This document shows, one piece after another, positions 31,545 to 42,020 of a stretch of 64,000 nt of DNA. How positions within the stretch are numbered: the first letter of the stretch is position 1; each line of letters begins with the position of its first letter. A program made the position numbers and the translations under genes. The notes below the pieces were generated by a model. That model saw only the letters and a program-made list of their open reading frames with translations, searched no databases and had not been told where the DNA came from. Source of the DNA: Notamacropus eugenii (lineage: Eukaryota > Chordata > Mammalia > Diprotodontia > Macropodidae); assembly GCF_028372415.1 (NCBI RefSeq), contig NC_092874.1:335934651-335998650 (forward strand). The letters are read 5' to 3'.

Positions 31545-33510
31545 TTTTTTTTTAGATTACGACATACATTTCCACAGAATTTTGAGTTCCAATTTTTCTC
31601 CCCATCTCTCCCCTCCCCCCACCTCATAACACCTTGCATTCTGATTACTCCTTTCCTCAATGTGTCCTCCCTTCTAGCACACCCCTCCCTTCCCTTATCC
31701 CCATCTTCTCTCTTTTCTTGTAGGGCAAGATAGATTTCTATACCCCATTACCTGTATTTCTTATTTCCCAGTTATATGCAATAACAATTCTCAACATTCA
31801 TTTCTTATACTTTGAATTCCAACTTCTCTCCCTCCCTCCCTCCCCACCCATCCCCACTGAGAAGGCAAGCAACTCAATACAGGCTATATATGTGTCGTTT
31901 TGCAACATAATAGTCATGTTCTGTAAGACTAACTATATTTCCCTCCATCCTACCCTGTCCTCCCTTTATTCTATTCTCTCATTTGACCTTGTCCCTTCCC
32001 AAAAGTGTTTACTTCTAGTTGCTCCCTTCTCCCACTTGTCCCCTTTTGCCCTACTTTCATTAGTGTAAGACAGATTTTCATACCAAATTTAGTGAGCATG
32101 TTATTCCCTCCTTAAGCCATATGTGGAGAGAGTATCTTCACTTTTCCCCTATCGCCTCCCTTTTCTCCTCCATTGAAAAAGCTTTTTCTTGCCTCTTCTA
32201 TGAGTGATAATTTTCCCCATTCCATTTCTCCTATCTCCTCCCAATATATTCTTCTCTCACCCCTTAATTTTATTTTTTTTAGATATGATCCCTTCCAATT
32301 GCTCTATTGTATTTCTCTTTATGTTTTTCTTGATTCATTTGTTTGTATTTCAAAACAAAATTCTTTTACTCATCTTTCCTCTTTTCATCAGGAATACTTA
32401 GAAGTCTTCTATTTCATTGAAGTTGCATCTTTACTCCTGTGCAGTTATATTCAGTTTTGCTGGATTAATTATTATTATTTTTTGTCATAGATCATCTTTT
32501 TTCTTTTGGAATACCTAATTGCATGCTCTCCATTTGTTTATAGTGGTAACTGCTAAATCTTGTGTAATCCTCATCATGACTCTTCAGTCATTGAACTCTT
32601 TCATTCAGGCTACTTACAGCATTTTTTTCATTTGACTTAATAGTTTTGGATTTTGCCTATAGTATTCCTGAGAGTTTTTATTGGGGGATTTCTTTCAGGA
32701 GGTGATTGGGGAGGATTCTTTCCATTTCCATTTTGCCCCTTGGTTCTAAAATATCTGGGCAGTTTTTTCATGATTTCTTTAGTTATGATATCTAGACTCA
32801 TTTTGATCATAGCTTTCAAGCAGTCCATTGATTCTTAAAAGTAATATATTCTTGATTTGTTTTCCAGGTGAGTTGATTTTGATAAGAGATACCTCACATT
32901 TCCTTCTATTTTTTCAGTATTTTGACTTTGTTTTAATATTTCTTTTCGTGATTATTCCATTGTAGTCTTCAGATTGGGCTGGAAACTGGTATCGACACTC
33001 TCCTCAGTCCTGGGCTCCAAGCCATAGTTGTTGCTTGTTTTGGAACTTGTACCTTTCATCTGGTACATAATCTAAGGCCTAGGACTACTCATCCTGGAAG
33101 GTCACCCCTAATCACAGATATCCTCTTCAATTTGCTTTTAATCTGCAACCTGGAACTGAGTAATGATGACAAAACTTCCAGTTTGCGTCTCTTCTTGCAC
33201 CCTGAACAAGATTAGACCCTTCTTTGCTAGATTTGGGACCTCTTCTTTTTCTGGGGCATCATCTCTCCCTGTATGTGGATGCTCTGAGGCATAAGCTGTT
33301 CTGGCTAGATTCCACCCCAATATCTGCAGACCTCTCCGTCTTTCTACTCATGCCAACCTGAGCTGGAAGAATGACTCTCTGAGATTTTTATATTTAGAAT
33401 TCCCTAATCAAGATTTAGTCTGCTGTGCTTTCCAAATCTATTTGGAGGATCTGTAGGGAGGATTTGACTATACTTTTTTATGTCAAAGCAGCTACCTTAG
33501 CTGCCCCTTT
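31545..33510 (-). mobile_element. HAL1-like LINE (L1 ORF1 without ORF2)
   Basis: Reading the minus strand: a 5'-UTR-like region (about 33.51-32.97 kb); an ORF1-like stretch in which 32828-32637 resembles L1 ORF1 protein (SPPERNPPIKTLRNTIGKIQNY compares with SPPERDPKLKTPRSNVSKFQN in the L1 at 58.8 kb); then directly a purine-rich spacer and L1-type 3' UTR ('gagaaggcaagcaactcaatacaggctatatatgtg' in antisense, 31.86 kb) down to a T-rich end at 31.54 kb. No endonuclease or reverse-transcriptase words occur between ORF1 and the tail. This organisation is the definition of HAL1, known from mammals including marsupials. The frame is decayed. Confidence 0.7.
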
Positions 33511-33514
33511 TTAA

Positions 33515-33602
33515 AGTTTACAAAATGTTTTTCTCACAACAACCCTATGAAGTGGGAAGTACAAATATATACATTTTACAAAAGAGGAAACTGAAGTTGA
33601 AG
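33515..33602 (-). repeat. MIR fragment
   Basis: 'tttacaaaatgtttttctcacaacaaccctatgaag' and 'attttacaaaagaggaaactgaag' are antisense MIR words. Confidence 0.6.
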
Positions 33603-33850
33603 AGGTAGCTAGGTGGTGCAATGGATAGACTGCCAGACCTGGATTGAGGAAGTCCTGGATTCAAATCCTACTTCAGACAATTACTAGCTATGTGACCCTG
33701 GGCAAGTCATTTCGCAAGTCATTGGTCTGTTTACTCATAAAATGAGGATACTAATGATACCTACTTCCCAGAGTTGTGAGGATCAAATGAGATATTTGTA
33801 AAGTACTTTGTAAGCCTTAAAGTTCTGTATAAATGGTATTATTATATTAT
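33603..33850 (+). repeat. MIR/Mar-type SINE
   Basis: 'gtagctaggtggtgcaatggatagac', 'ctagctatgtgaccctgggcaagtc', 'gaggatcaaatgagatatttgtaaagtactttg', ending 'ataaatggtattatta'. Confidence 0.85.
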
Positions 33851-34230
33851 TTTTAATAATTATAAAAATAATGAGAAATCTGGTTATTTTCTAGTAGTAT
33901 CTGAGCTAGGGACTCAGAGCTCCTGATTCTAAGCTCTTTCCACTTAATTTCTCTGGCCACAGACTCCTTGCCTGTAGAAAGGACTGAGTTAGTTGATAGC
34001 TAAAGTTTCTTCTGGGTCTAAATCTATGATCATAAGACATTTTCATTCTGGAGAGAGATCAACATTCTAATATGAATGGGAAGAAAGGGAATTTACATTT
34101 CAAAATAAGATACCCTGAAAGTCATTGTCTTAATTTAAGAGAATAACTTTCTAATGGTGGACTTTGGCTCCCTATGTTACACAATGGAGAGCTACTTCTG
34201 GGCATGGCTGTTGTCCCAATGGCCACCAAA
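33851..34230. other. Unclassified sequence
   Basis: A possible MIR scrap at 33.88-33.96 kb ('gctagggactcagagctcctgattc'); otherwise nothing recognised. Confidence 0.4.
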
Positions 34231-34235
34231 TCACA

Positions 34236-34516
34236 TTATCAGAGAAATAATGACATGACTTGCACTTGACTTTGTTTTGAGTGAGGGAGGGCTATGCAGG
34301 TCACCAGCCTCACTTCTCCTCCTGAACCATCTGAATCCAGTGACTAGATATTCATCAGGATGACTGGAGATGATCCAGGGTGAGACAATTGGGGTTAAGT
34401 GACTTGCCCAAGGTCACACAGCTAGTGAGTGTCAAGTGTTTGAGGTGAGATTTGAACTCAGGTCCTCCTGACTCCTGCACTGGTGCTCTGTCCACTGTAC
34501 CACCTAGCTGCCCCAA
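34236..34516 (-). repeat. Composite SINE (tRNA/CORE head, RTE-like tail), antisense
   Basis: Antisense copy of the same composite SINE as 28000-28275: head complement at the right ('ctgtaccacctagctgcccc'), CORE ('gacttgcccaaggtcacacagctag'), second module ('cagtgactagatattcatcaggatgac', 'cttgactttgttttgagtgagggaggg'). Confidence 0.85.
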
Positions 34517-36080
34517 ATCACATTATCACAATATCACAGTATTTCATCTACATTATAGATTTGACATCTGCTAAATTATTGTCTTTTACTAATGTATTCT
34601 TGTTTATAAATGTATAGTATTTGATATGCAATAAGGGTGTAAAGAAATATTTATGGGTGGTTGAAAACTTAGCCTCATTTATGCTATTGTTTCTTTGGAA
34701 AAATGTCCAGAGTTCTAAAGCATGGTTTTCCAGAGCTTTTCTCACCTATTGTAGTTCTACTGTCAAAAAGGGGCTTCCTTTCCCTGCCAAGGTGGTAGTT
34801 CAAACCAAAAAGTTGTTTTAAATATAAGGTATGTTTGTAAATCTAGAGTTCTTATTTCAGGGCTACTTGTACTTATAATTTACTTGTGATATTTCATCTA
34901 AAAAGCATCAATTATTAGGTAACATTTATAGAGTGATGTAAAATTTTCATAGGCCACTTCAGGAGTCATGTGCTGTACAGCTCCTCAGGGGATCCCCCAG
35001 GAGGTGCTGACCCCTCTGGGTGCTTCTTGCCAGGATTTCACTTGGAGCTTGCTGTCTTCGCCCTAGTCTGAGAGCTAGATTTTCCTGGACAGAGACTCCA
35101 GGGACTCCTGGCTCTGACAGGACTGTGGCTGGTAGGGATGAAGTGGAGGAGGAGGCAGGGAAACTGATGTTAGCCCTTTTCCCGTGTTCAGTCTTATGTC
35201 AGAAGGATGGAAGATCAGAGAGGTGAAGGCTGTGGGGGCCATCAACGGAGAAGACTCTCTAGGTTATCAGGGTACCTATCAGGAGACTATTATTGAGAAA
35301 CAATAGAAAAATAAGGCTTCCTCTACTTCAGTTTATAATTCAGTCTCCTCTTCTTACTCTTCGTTATCCAAGTCTAAAAATCAACCAATCAGAAGCATCT
35401 GCTATTTAATGGGAACTAGAAAGGTAGTGATCATCCTAGTAGACTTAGTAGATGCCAAATGGAGTCAATCCAGAAGAGGATTCACATTTATGAAAGGGGT
35501 CCATACATATCAAAGTGTGTCCACCATATGATTGGCTAAGAGAGCTCTAAGGAAACAGCAGAATTACAAATGCTCAGTCTCTCAAGGGAAATCAGTCAGC
35601 ATCCAGGATTCACTTATCGGATGATCACAACACATAATGGCTACTACTATTTGGTCTTCTGTGGTGTTTTCTTGCTTTAGAGGTTCCTAGAGAACATGCT
35701 CAACATGGGGTAAAGAGGGCTTTAATTCCCAATTAAAGAAAAACAAAACAACTAGCAAATGAAAAAAGCAATACCTAGCATAATTGAGGCCAAAATGAAG
35801 AAGGTGAGAGTCTATACCAGCAAGACAAGATGATCCTGAGTATTCACCAGGGTGAAGAGGAAAATGCTAAGCATTAAGGAGTACACCAAGGTAAAGAAAC
35901 ATCCTAGAGGTATCCCACTGGAAATTCCCCCCCATAGTTCTTTAAGATGGAAAGATGAAAAAGTCAGTTGGGGCTGCCTCAGAAATGTACTTTATTTATC
36001 ATAGCATCACCAATCCAGTCACGTTGTAACTTACTCTACAGGCTAGGGCTGCCTGGGTCCCCTGTTCTGATTCATAGCAC
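34517..36080. other. Unclassified intergenic sequence
   Basis: About 1.5 kb without a recognisable repeat or gene. The 68-codon frame at 35020-35226 is GC-richer but has no family resemblance. An old LTR or DNA element cannot be excluded. Confidence 0.4.
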
Positions 36081-36084
36081 ACGT

Positions 36085-36380
36085 GAATGAAAAACAGTTG
36101 TGAATCATTTATTCTGTGCAAATCAACGTGCTGAGTTTAGGAGGTACCAAAAGAAAAATGAGACAGTTCCTGCTCTTAAGGCATTCCCATTCTAATAGGC
36201 GGAACATATTGGAAGGTTCCTACTTTTGAAGACTGGGACAGATTTCTTGCAGAAAGAGGGACATTAGCTGAGACTTAGAGGAAGACAGGGAAGCTAGGAG
36301 ATGAGGAAGGAGAATGTTCTAGGTATAGAGGTAACAATGGAGTTAGAAGATGGAGGGTCTTGGTCAAGCCAGTATTAGCC
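36085..36380 (-). repeat. L2 fragment containing copy A of a local duplication
   Basis: Antisense L2: 'catttattctgtgcaaatcaacgtgctgag' and 'acagttcctgctcttaaggcattcccattctaatagg', then the 148-bp segment 36228-36375 that recurs at 39036-39183 with five substitutions and no gaps. Confidence 0.75.
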
Positions 36381-37165
36381 CGTATCTAATGCTCTCATTT
36401 GATTAAATCAGAAAAAAGAGACAAGTAAGTTATGGAACCAACCAATAAGAAAAGAGAGATAGGGAGTCTAAAGCTGTATTGGGGCCTGGCCCGAAGAAGC
36501 TTCATGTTTATTTATCTGTAATGTCTGCAAAGAGTACAATAGATTCTGCTCCTTAAAGATTCTGCTCCTGTCTACCTTGAGGCCCTCCTCTGATCTCACT
36601 AAGTGAAGAGGCTGGATTTTGGTCCTTTCTAATACACAAAAATGAGTTCTGCTTCTTTGTGTGGCCTATGAGTTTCTAATTCTTTTCCCACTTCAAAGAA
36701 CTCTATCCCTGAGACTTATGGAGTCAGAGTATAAATTTAACTTCATAGCAGTCTTTTTGGCCTAAATCTGTGAAAAAAGTCTTTTATTGGCTTTCAGGTT
36801 CAGGATTGGAGGGAGGCATCTTTTCAGATGAACCGGAGACTGATCAGTCTTAGAAAATCAAGATAAATGATGAATAATTAATTATTGTAGCATCTTTTAA
36901 AACAACAACTAGTACTAGAGGTTAGAAACACAGATACACACACACACAATTCCCTATACCAATGCAAGGGTTTTCTAGCTAAACACCAGACAAATAATAA
37001 TGCATATATGACTACAAAAGTTATACAGGAAATAAATGATATAGTCCTTAGCAGGGAATTTAATTATCTGCTTTTATTACCTGTTAGTAAAACATGTCTC
37101 TTTATAAGAGGAGTTATCAGGTTTTCTTTCATCATGCTTTGGATTAGCCTAGCAAGGAGTTCCTT
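36381..37165. other. Unclassified sequence with a short (CA)n
   Basis: Only a short CA repeat near 36935-36949 stands out. Confidence 0.5.
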
Positions 37166-37169
37166 AATC

Positions 37170-37395
37170 TTTTGCACTTTATTTATTTAATATTTTTCCC
37201 CCAATTACATGTAAAAACAGTTTTTATCATTCATTTTAAAAAATTTAGAGTTTCAAATTCTCATCCTCTCTTTCCCCCCTATCCCGTCATTGAGAAGGCA
37301 AGCAATTTGATATAGTTTGCACATGTTCATTTATGCAAAACGTTTGTGAAAGAAAAAGCCGACAAAAGCTCCCACAAAAATAAAGTTAAAAAAAG
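37170..37395 (-). repeat. L1 3'-UTR fragment
   Basis: 'cccccaattacatgtaaaaacagtttttatcattcatttt', 'tgagaaggcaagcaatttgatatag', 'tgcaaaacg': the antisense L1 tail, cf. 13.5 kb. Confidence 0.75.
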
Positions 37396-37605
37396 ATTTG
37401 CGTAGCATTTTATAAGCATCATCTCATTTTATTTTTCAACAACCCTGAGAGGGAGGTGATATCATTATTCCCCTTTACAGATGAAAAAACTGGGGCAGAT
37501 ATAAGTTAAATGACTTGTCCAGTCATTGGTAGTAAGGCAGGATTTGATCTCAGGTTTTCTTGACTCCAGGTTCAGCTATCTGCTGTACTCTCTAGTTGCC
37601 ATATT
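37396..37605 (-). repeat. MIR/Mar-type SINE, antisense
   Basis: 'agcattttataagcatcatctcattttatttttcaacaaccctgag', 'gatgaaaaaactggggcagat', 'gacttgtccagtcattgg', 'gctgtactctctagttgcc'. Confidence 0.75.
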
Positions 37606-37724
37606 AGTATCTTATAAAAAATCTTATTAGTGTCTTGCAAAAAGCGGGGCTATTAGTTGTGTCAATGATGATGATTTTTTTACAGTAACAAATGAGAATG
37701 GAGAAGGATAGGGAATATTTTTAA

Positions 37725-38210
37725 ATAAATTATTTTAAATAAATTTTAAATAAAATTTTGATTTTACGTTGTCCCCTCTCCCTGCAGAAAGCCATCTCTT
37801 ATGAGAAAGAACTAAAAAAGGAAGACAAAAAGTTCTTCAAAGCTAACATATAAAAAAAGTCTGATATCCCTTGCCTCTACAAAGTAGTGGAGGAAGTGTC
37901 TTTATTAGGGCCATTCAGTTACAGTTTTTTACCCTTCCATTTACATTGTTGTAGGTTTTCTGTATATTGTTTTTCTGGTTTTGCTTTGCTTCCATTCATA
38001 TGAGTTTTCCCATTCTACTCTGTATTTATCATAGTTTTCATTTCTTTTACCACTGTGGTTTTCCATTACATTTATGTATCACAATTTAGTTATTTCCAGG
38101 CAATGAGCATCTACTTTGATTTTGGTTCTTTACTACCACAAAGAAAGTGTGGCCAAAATATTTTGTTTCCTTTTGTCATTGATAAAGGTAATTTTTAGAG
38201 GCTTACAAGT
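37725..38210 (-). repeat. L1 3' end (ORF2 C-terminus and 3' UTR), antisense
   Basis: T/A-rich start, 'gattttacgttgtcccctctccctgcag', then 'gttttccattacatttatgtatcacaatttagttatt' and 'gcatctactttgattttggttctttactaccacaaagaaag', which match the conserved L1 words at 13.88 and 52.25 kb. Confidence 0.65.
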
Positions 38211-38404
38211 TCTACTCATCTTTAGTTTTAAAAAAAGAAAGTAAGAAGGAAAAAAGAAAAAAGGAAGAAAAAAATAACAGTAAAGATATTTCTTTAGCTA
38301 TCATAATTTTAAACACTAGAGGGCACAATTGATCAAAAAAAATCAGAAAAAAGTTCTTTTACTGTTTTCCTCTTCCTTCTCCAGATTCGAATAATGTCCA
38401 GGCA

Positions 38405-38790
38405 CTTTGTAAACTCAGAATCACAGAATCTTAGAATCTGAAAGGATCTTTGGTGCCAACTAGCCCATCCTTATGGGAAGAAGAGCTTGCTCCACAACCA
38501 ATCTGACAAGTAGTTATCTTGCCTACCTAAAAATTTCTGAGAAGAGGAAAATCCCAACATCCTCAGTCAGCCCATTTCACTTTTGTGCAGCTCAGATTAT
38601 TAGGAAATAAAAACAACAGCCCTAAAACAACTATTATTGAACCTAAGCAGTAGAAATATAATCACTTTTCAACATGACAGCTCATTAAATATTTAAAGGC
38701 AGCTATCATATCTCCATGAAATATTATTTTTTTTCTAAGCTAAATATGTCCAGTTCCCTCAACTAATCCTCCTATGGCATGGTTTCCAGT
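38405..38790 (-). repeat. CR1/L3 3' region, antisense
   Basis: 'gaatcacagaatcttagaatctgaaaggatc' is the CR1-type 3' end. It is followed by 'aatatttaaaggcagctatcatatctccatg' and 'aatatgtccagttccctcaactaatcctcctatggcatgg'. Confidence 0.8.
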
Positions 38791-39035
38791 CCTCTCAAAT
38801 CAAATCAAGTCAATAAGTATTAATTAAATTTTTAGGGTGTGCTTGGCACCATGCCAAGTGCTGGGGACACAAAGAAAAGCAAAAACAGCCACTGTTCTCA
38901 AAAGCTCACAATCCAATTTGAGAGAGTGAGAGTGGAGAGACAGACAAAATGTAAATGACCATGTACAAACAAGATATACACAGAATAAATTAGGGATAGT
39001 CTGGGGGGTGGGGTGGGGAAGGCATGAAGATTAAG

Positions 39036-39183
39036 GAAGACTGGGACAGATTTCTTGCAGAAAGAGGGACATTAGCTGAGACTTAGAGGAAGACAAGGAA
39101 GCTAGGAGATGAGGAAGGAGAACGTTCTAGGTATAGAGGTAACCATGGAGTCAGAAGACGGAGGGTCTTGGTCAAGCCAGTAT
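39036..39183 (-). repeat. Copy B of a 148-bp near-identical L2 segment
   Basis: Identical to 36228-36375 except at five positions, with no indels. Here it is collinear with the surrounding L2. Two of the five differences are CpG in B versus TpG in A. Confidence 0.9.
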
Positions 39184-39239
39184 CACTGGATGGAAGAGTA
39201 TGTGGAGGGGACTAAGTTGTGAGAATATTGGAAAGGAAA

Positions 39240-39490
39240 AGGAGGGAGGGAATAAGCATTTATATAACTCTGATTATGTGCCAGATACTTTTTACAAATA
39301 GTATCTCATTTGATTCTCACAGCAACCCTTTAAGACAGATAGCATTATTATCTCCATTTTATAGGTGAGGAAACTGAGGCAAATAGTGATCAAATGTCTT
39401 GCCCAGAGTCACACAGCTAGTACATATCTTAAGCTGAATTTGAACTTGGGTCCTCCACACTATAAGCCCAATGTTCTATCCACTGTGATA
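39240..39490 (-). repeat. MIR SINE inserted in L2
   Basis: 'gggaataagcatttatataactctgattatgtgccag', 'atttgattctcacagcaaccc', 'ataggtgaggaaactgaggcaa', 'cttgcccagagtcacacagctag', 'ttctatccactg'. Confidence 0.8.
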
Positions 39491-40167
39491 ATAGCTATCT
39501 CCAGTTGCTGGATAGGAAAGGGCAGGTTAGGAAGATCTGTAAAAGTCAAACAGAAAATGTTTTATTTGATCCTGGAGACAATAGAGACTCATGGAGTTTA
39601 CTGAATAAGGGCTGTTTTCGTCAGACCTGCGTTTTAGGAAGAGTAATTTGATAAGATGAGTGGAAGCTGGAGTGGAATGGAGAGAGAGCAGAGAAGAGGG
39701 AGATGAAACCTGGCCTGAGCTGATAAGAGTTTGTATCAGGGTGGTGACAGTGTCAGAGGGGAGAAGGGGGCATGTGTGAGAGATGTTGTGAAGGTAGGAT
39801 TGATGGAAATTGGCAACAGATTAGATATGGGGGGGAGGTTAGAGAGAATGAGGAGTTCAGAACAACACCTACATTGTGAGCCTGGGTGAGTGGGAGGATG
39901 GTGGTACCCTTAACACTAATAAGAAAGTTAGGAAGAGGGAAGAGTTTAGGGAGAAAAATAATGAGTTCAGATTTAAATGAGCAAGATGTCTACAGGACAT
40001 CCAGTGTGAGGTGTCCAATAGGCAGTTGGAAAGTCAGGAGACATATTAGGGCTGGATAAATTGCCCTGAGAATCATCTTAAAGATCACCATTGAATCTGT
40101 TGAAGCTGATGAGATCACTAAGTGAAATAGTGTAAAGGGAGAGAGAAGAGGACCGAGGACAAAGACA

Positions 40168-40880
40168 ATTTGGCATACTAAAGTCCAACATAGGGAAGGG
40201 TGGCATTCCCTCTTATCTGCCACTTATGTTGCCAGAGAAAACGCTTGAGGGGCATGTGGTTTGGGTCAGGGCCCCTAGTCACAGTTCTGGTGTCAGATAG
40301 AGGAGGGCCCTGCTATTGGAGTGTGCTGCTCCTGACATAGTCCTGGAGTTCTCCCTTCCCTAAATCAAGATTTGAGATGAAGGTACAGATGCTGAATTCA
40401 TAAATTATAGCCATGGATGATGGCTGATACTTCTTAAAAGAGAATTTCTTGGAGGAGGAGCATCATGATGAGATAAAATAAAGCACAGCACATGAGTGGG
40501 CAGAGAGAAAGTGAAGCAAGCCAGCTTATTGAGGATGGACACAGGGCAGTCCTATGGGATCCTGGATGGAGTTAGGCACCCAACATTGCTGAAGTAGGGA
40601 GGGTTGTTATAAGATTCTCATCTGAGTCAAACAGGACTAGGCACTGGGGTCAAGGATTGGGGAGCTTGGACTAAGGGATAGATCAAAGTTTGTGATTGGT
40701 GTTGCTGATGCATGCTAGGGTAGCTGGGGGTGGGGAGCCCATCTGGGGAACTGGTGCTAGTTGATATTCAAGTACCTTGTTAGTAGGAAAAGGAGGCTTT
40801 GACTACTTGACTTAATAGTTTTGAGTTCCTTCGAATTTCTTTGTTTAGTCAGTCAGGGAGGCTACTGTATTCCTTATAGG
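40168..40880 (-). mobile_element. LTR-like insertion in L2, family unknown
   Basis: About 713 bp interrupt L2 between 'gaggacaaagac' and 'aaacacctacagttag', which are adjacent in other L2 copies. On the minus strand the insert contains 'caataagctggcttgcttcactttctctctgccc', which resembles the polyadenylation/R region of retroviral LTRs. It has no coding frame. Exact ends and a target duplication are not clear. Best guess: an old solo LTR. Confidence 0.4.
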
Positions 40881-41244
40881 AAACACCTACAGTTAGTGGA
40901 CATGACCTGGTTGAAGATCCCAGAAGCGGAGACTGGGGAGTAGTCAGATGGGTAGGAGAAGAACTGGGAAAAAGTAGTGACACAAAACCTAGAGAGAATA
41001 GAATATCAAAGAGAAGAGGATGATTGGCAGTGTCTAAAGTTGCAGAGCAGTCAAGAATGTTGAGGACTAAGAAAAGTCCATTGGATTTGGCAGCTAAGAG
41101 ATCACTGCCAATTTTGGAGAAGAACTGTTTCAGTTGAAGGATGAGGTTGGAAACCAGACTGGAAAGAATTAAGGATGACTTGAGAAGAAAGAAAGTAGAG
41201 ACACTGAAAGAGGTGGCCTTTGCAAGGAGGTTAGCCACAAAAGG

Positions 41245-42020
41245 GAGGAGAAATTGGGATACTAAATGCATTGTTGGTAGAGTTGTGAACTGATCCAACC
41301 ATTCTGGAAAGGAATTTGGAACTATGTCCAAATGGTAATCAAATTGTGCATAACCTTTGACTTAGCAATACCACTACTAGGTCTGTATCCCAAAGAGGCC
41401 ACAAAAAGGGAAAAGGACCCACAAAAATATTTATAGCAGCTCTTTTTGTGGTGGTGAAGAGACGGAAATTGAGGGAGTAACAACTAATTGAAGAATGGTT
41501 GAACAAGCTGTGGTATATGAATGTAATGGAATACTATTGTGCTATAAGAAATGGTGAACAGGCAGACTTCAGAAAAACCTGGAAAGACTTACATGTACTG
41601 ATGCTGAGTGAAGTGAGCAGAACCAGGAGAATGTTATACATAGTAACAGCAACAATGTGAGATAATCAACTATGACTGACTTAGCTCTTCTAAGTAATAC
41701 AATGATCCAACATGACTCCAAAAAATACTATCCACATCCAGAGAAAGAACTTTGAAGTCTGAATGCAGATAGAAGCATACTATTTTCACTTTTTTGGGTA
41801 GCTTTTCCCTTTTGCTCTGTTTCTTCTTTCACAATATGACTAATATGGAAATATGTTTTACATTATTGCACATGTATAACCAGATCTGGTTGTTTGCCAT
41901 CTTGGGGAGGGGGAATGGGAGAGAGGAAAGGAAAATATTTGAAACTCAAAATCTTATAAAAGTGAATGTTCGAAGCAGTCTTTTCATGTAATTGGAAAAA
42001 ATACAATAGTATCTATCAAA
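41245..42020 (+). mobile_element. 5'-truncated L1, sense, inserted in L2
   Basis: Starts in the ORF2 end ('gttgtgaactgatccaaccattctgg...ggaactatgtcc...accactactaggtctgtatccc') and runs through the 3' UTR ('tgatgctgagtgaagtgagcagaaccaggag', 'agaaagaactttgaagtctgaatgcag') to an A-rich end near 42.02 kb. The flanks 'aaagggagga' and 'aaaggaagga' may be remnants of the target duplication. Confidence 0.8.

Noticed and set aside
34930-36050. Possible old LTR (CCAAT, 'aaaataaggcttcc')
   Set aside because: No TG...CA ends or target duplication could be found, so it is left unclassified.
40849-41331. 160-codon minus-strand frame that looks gene-like
   Set aside because: It matches the L2 reverse-transcriptase region and lies in an L2 copy, not a host gene.
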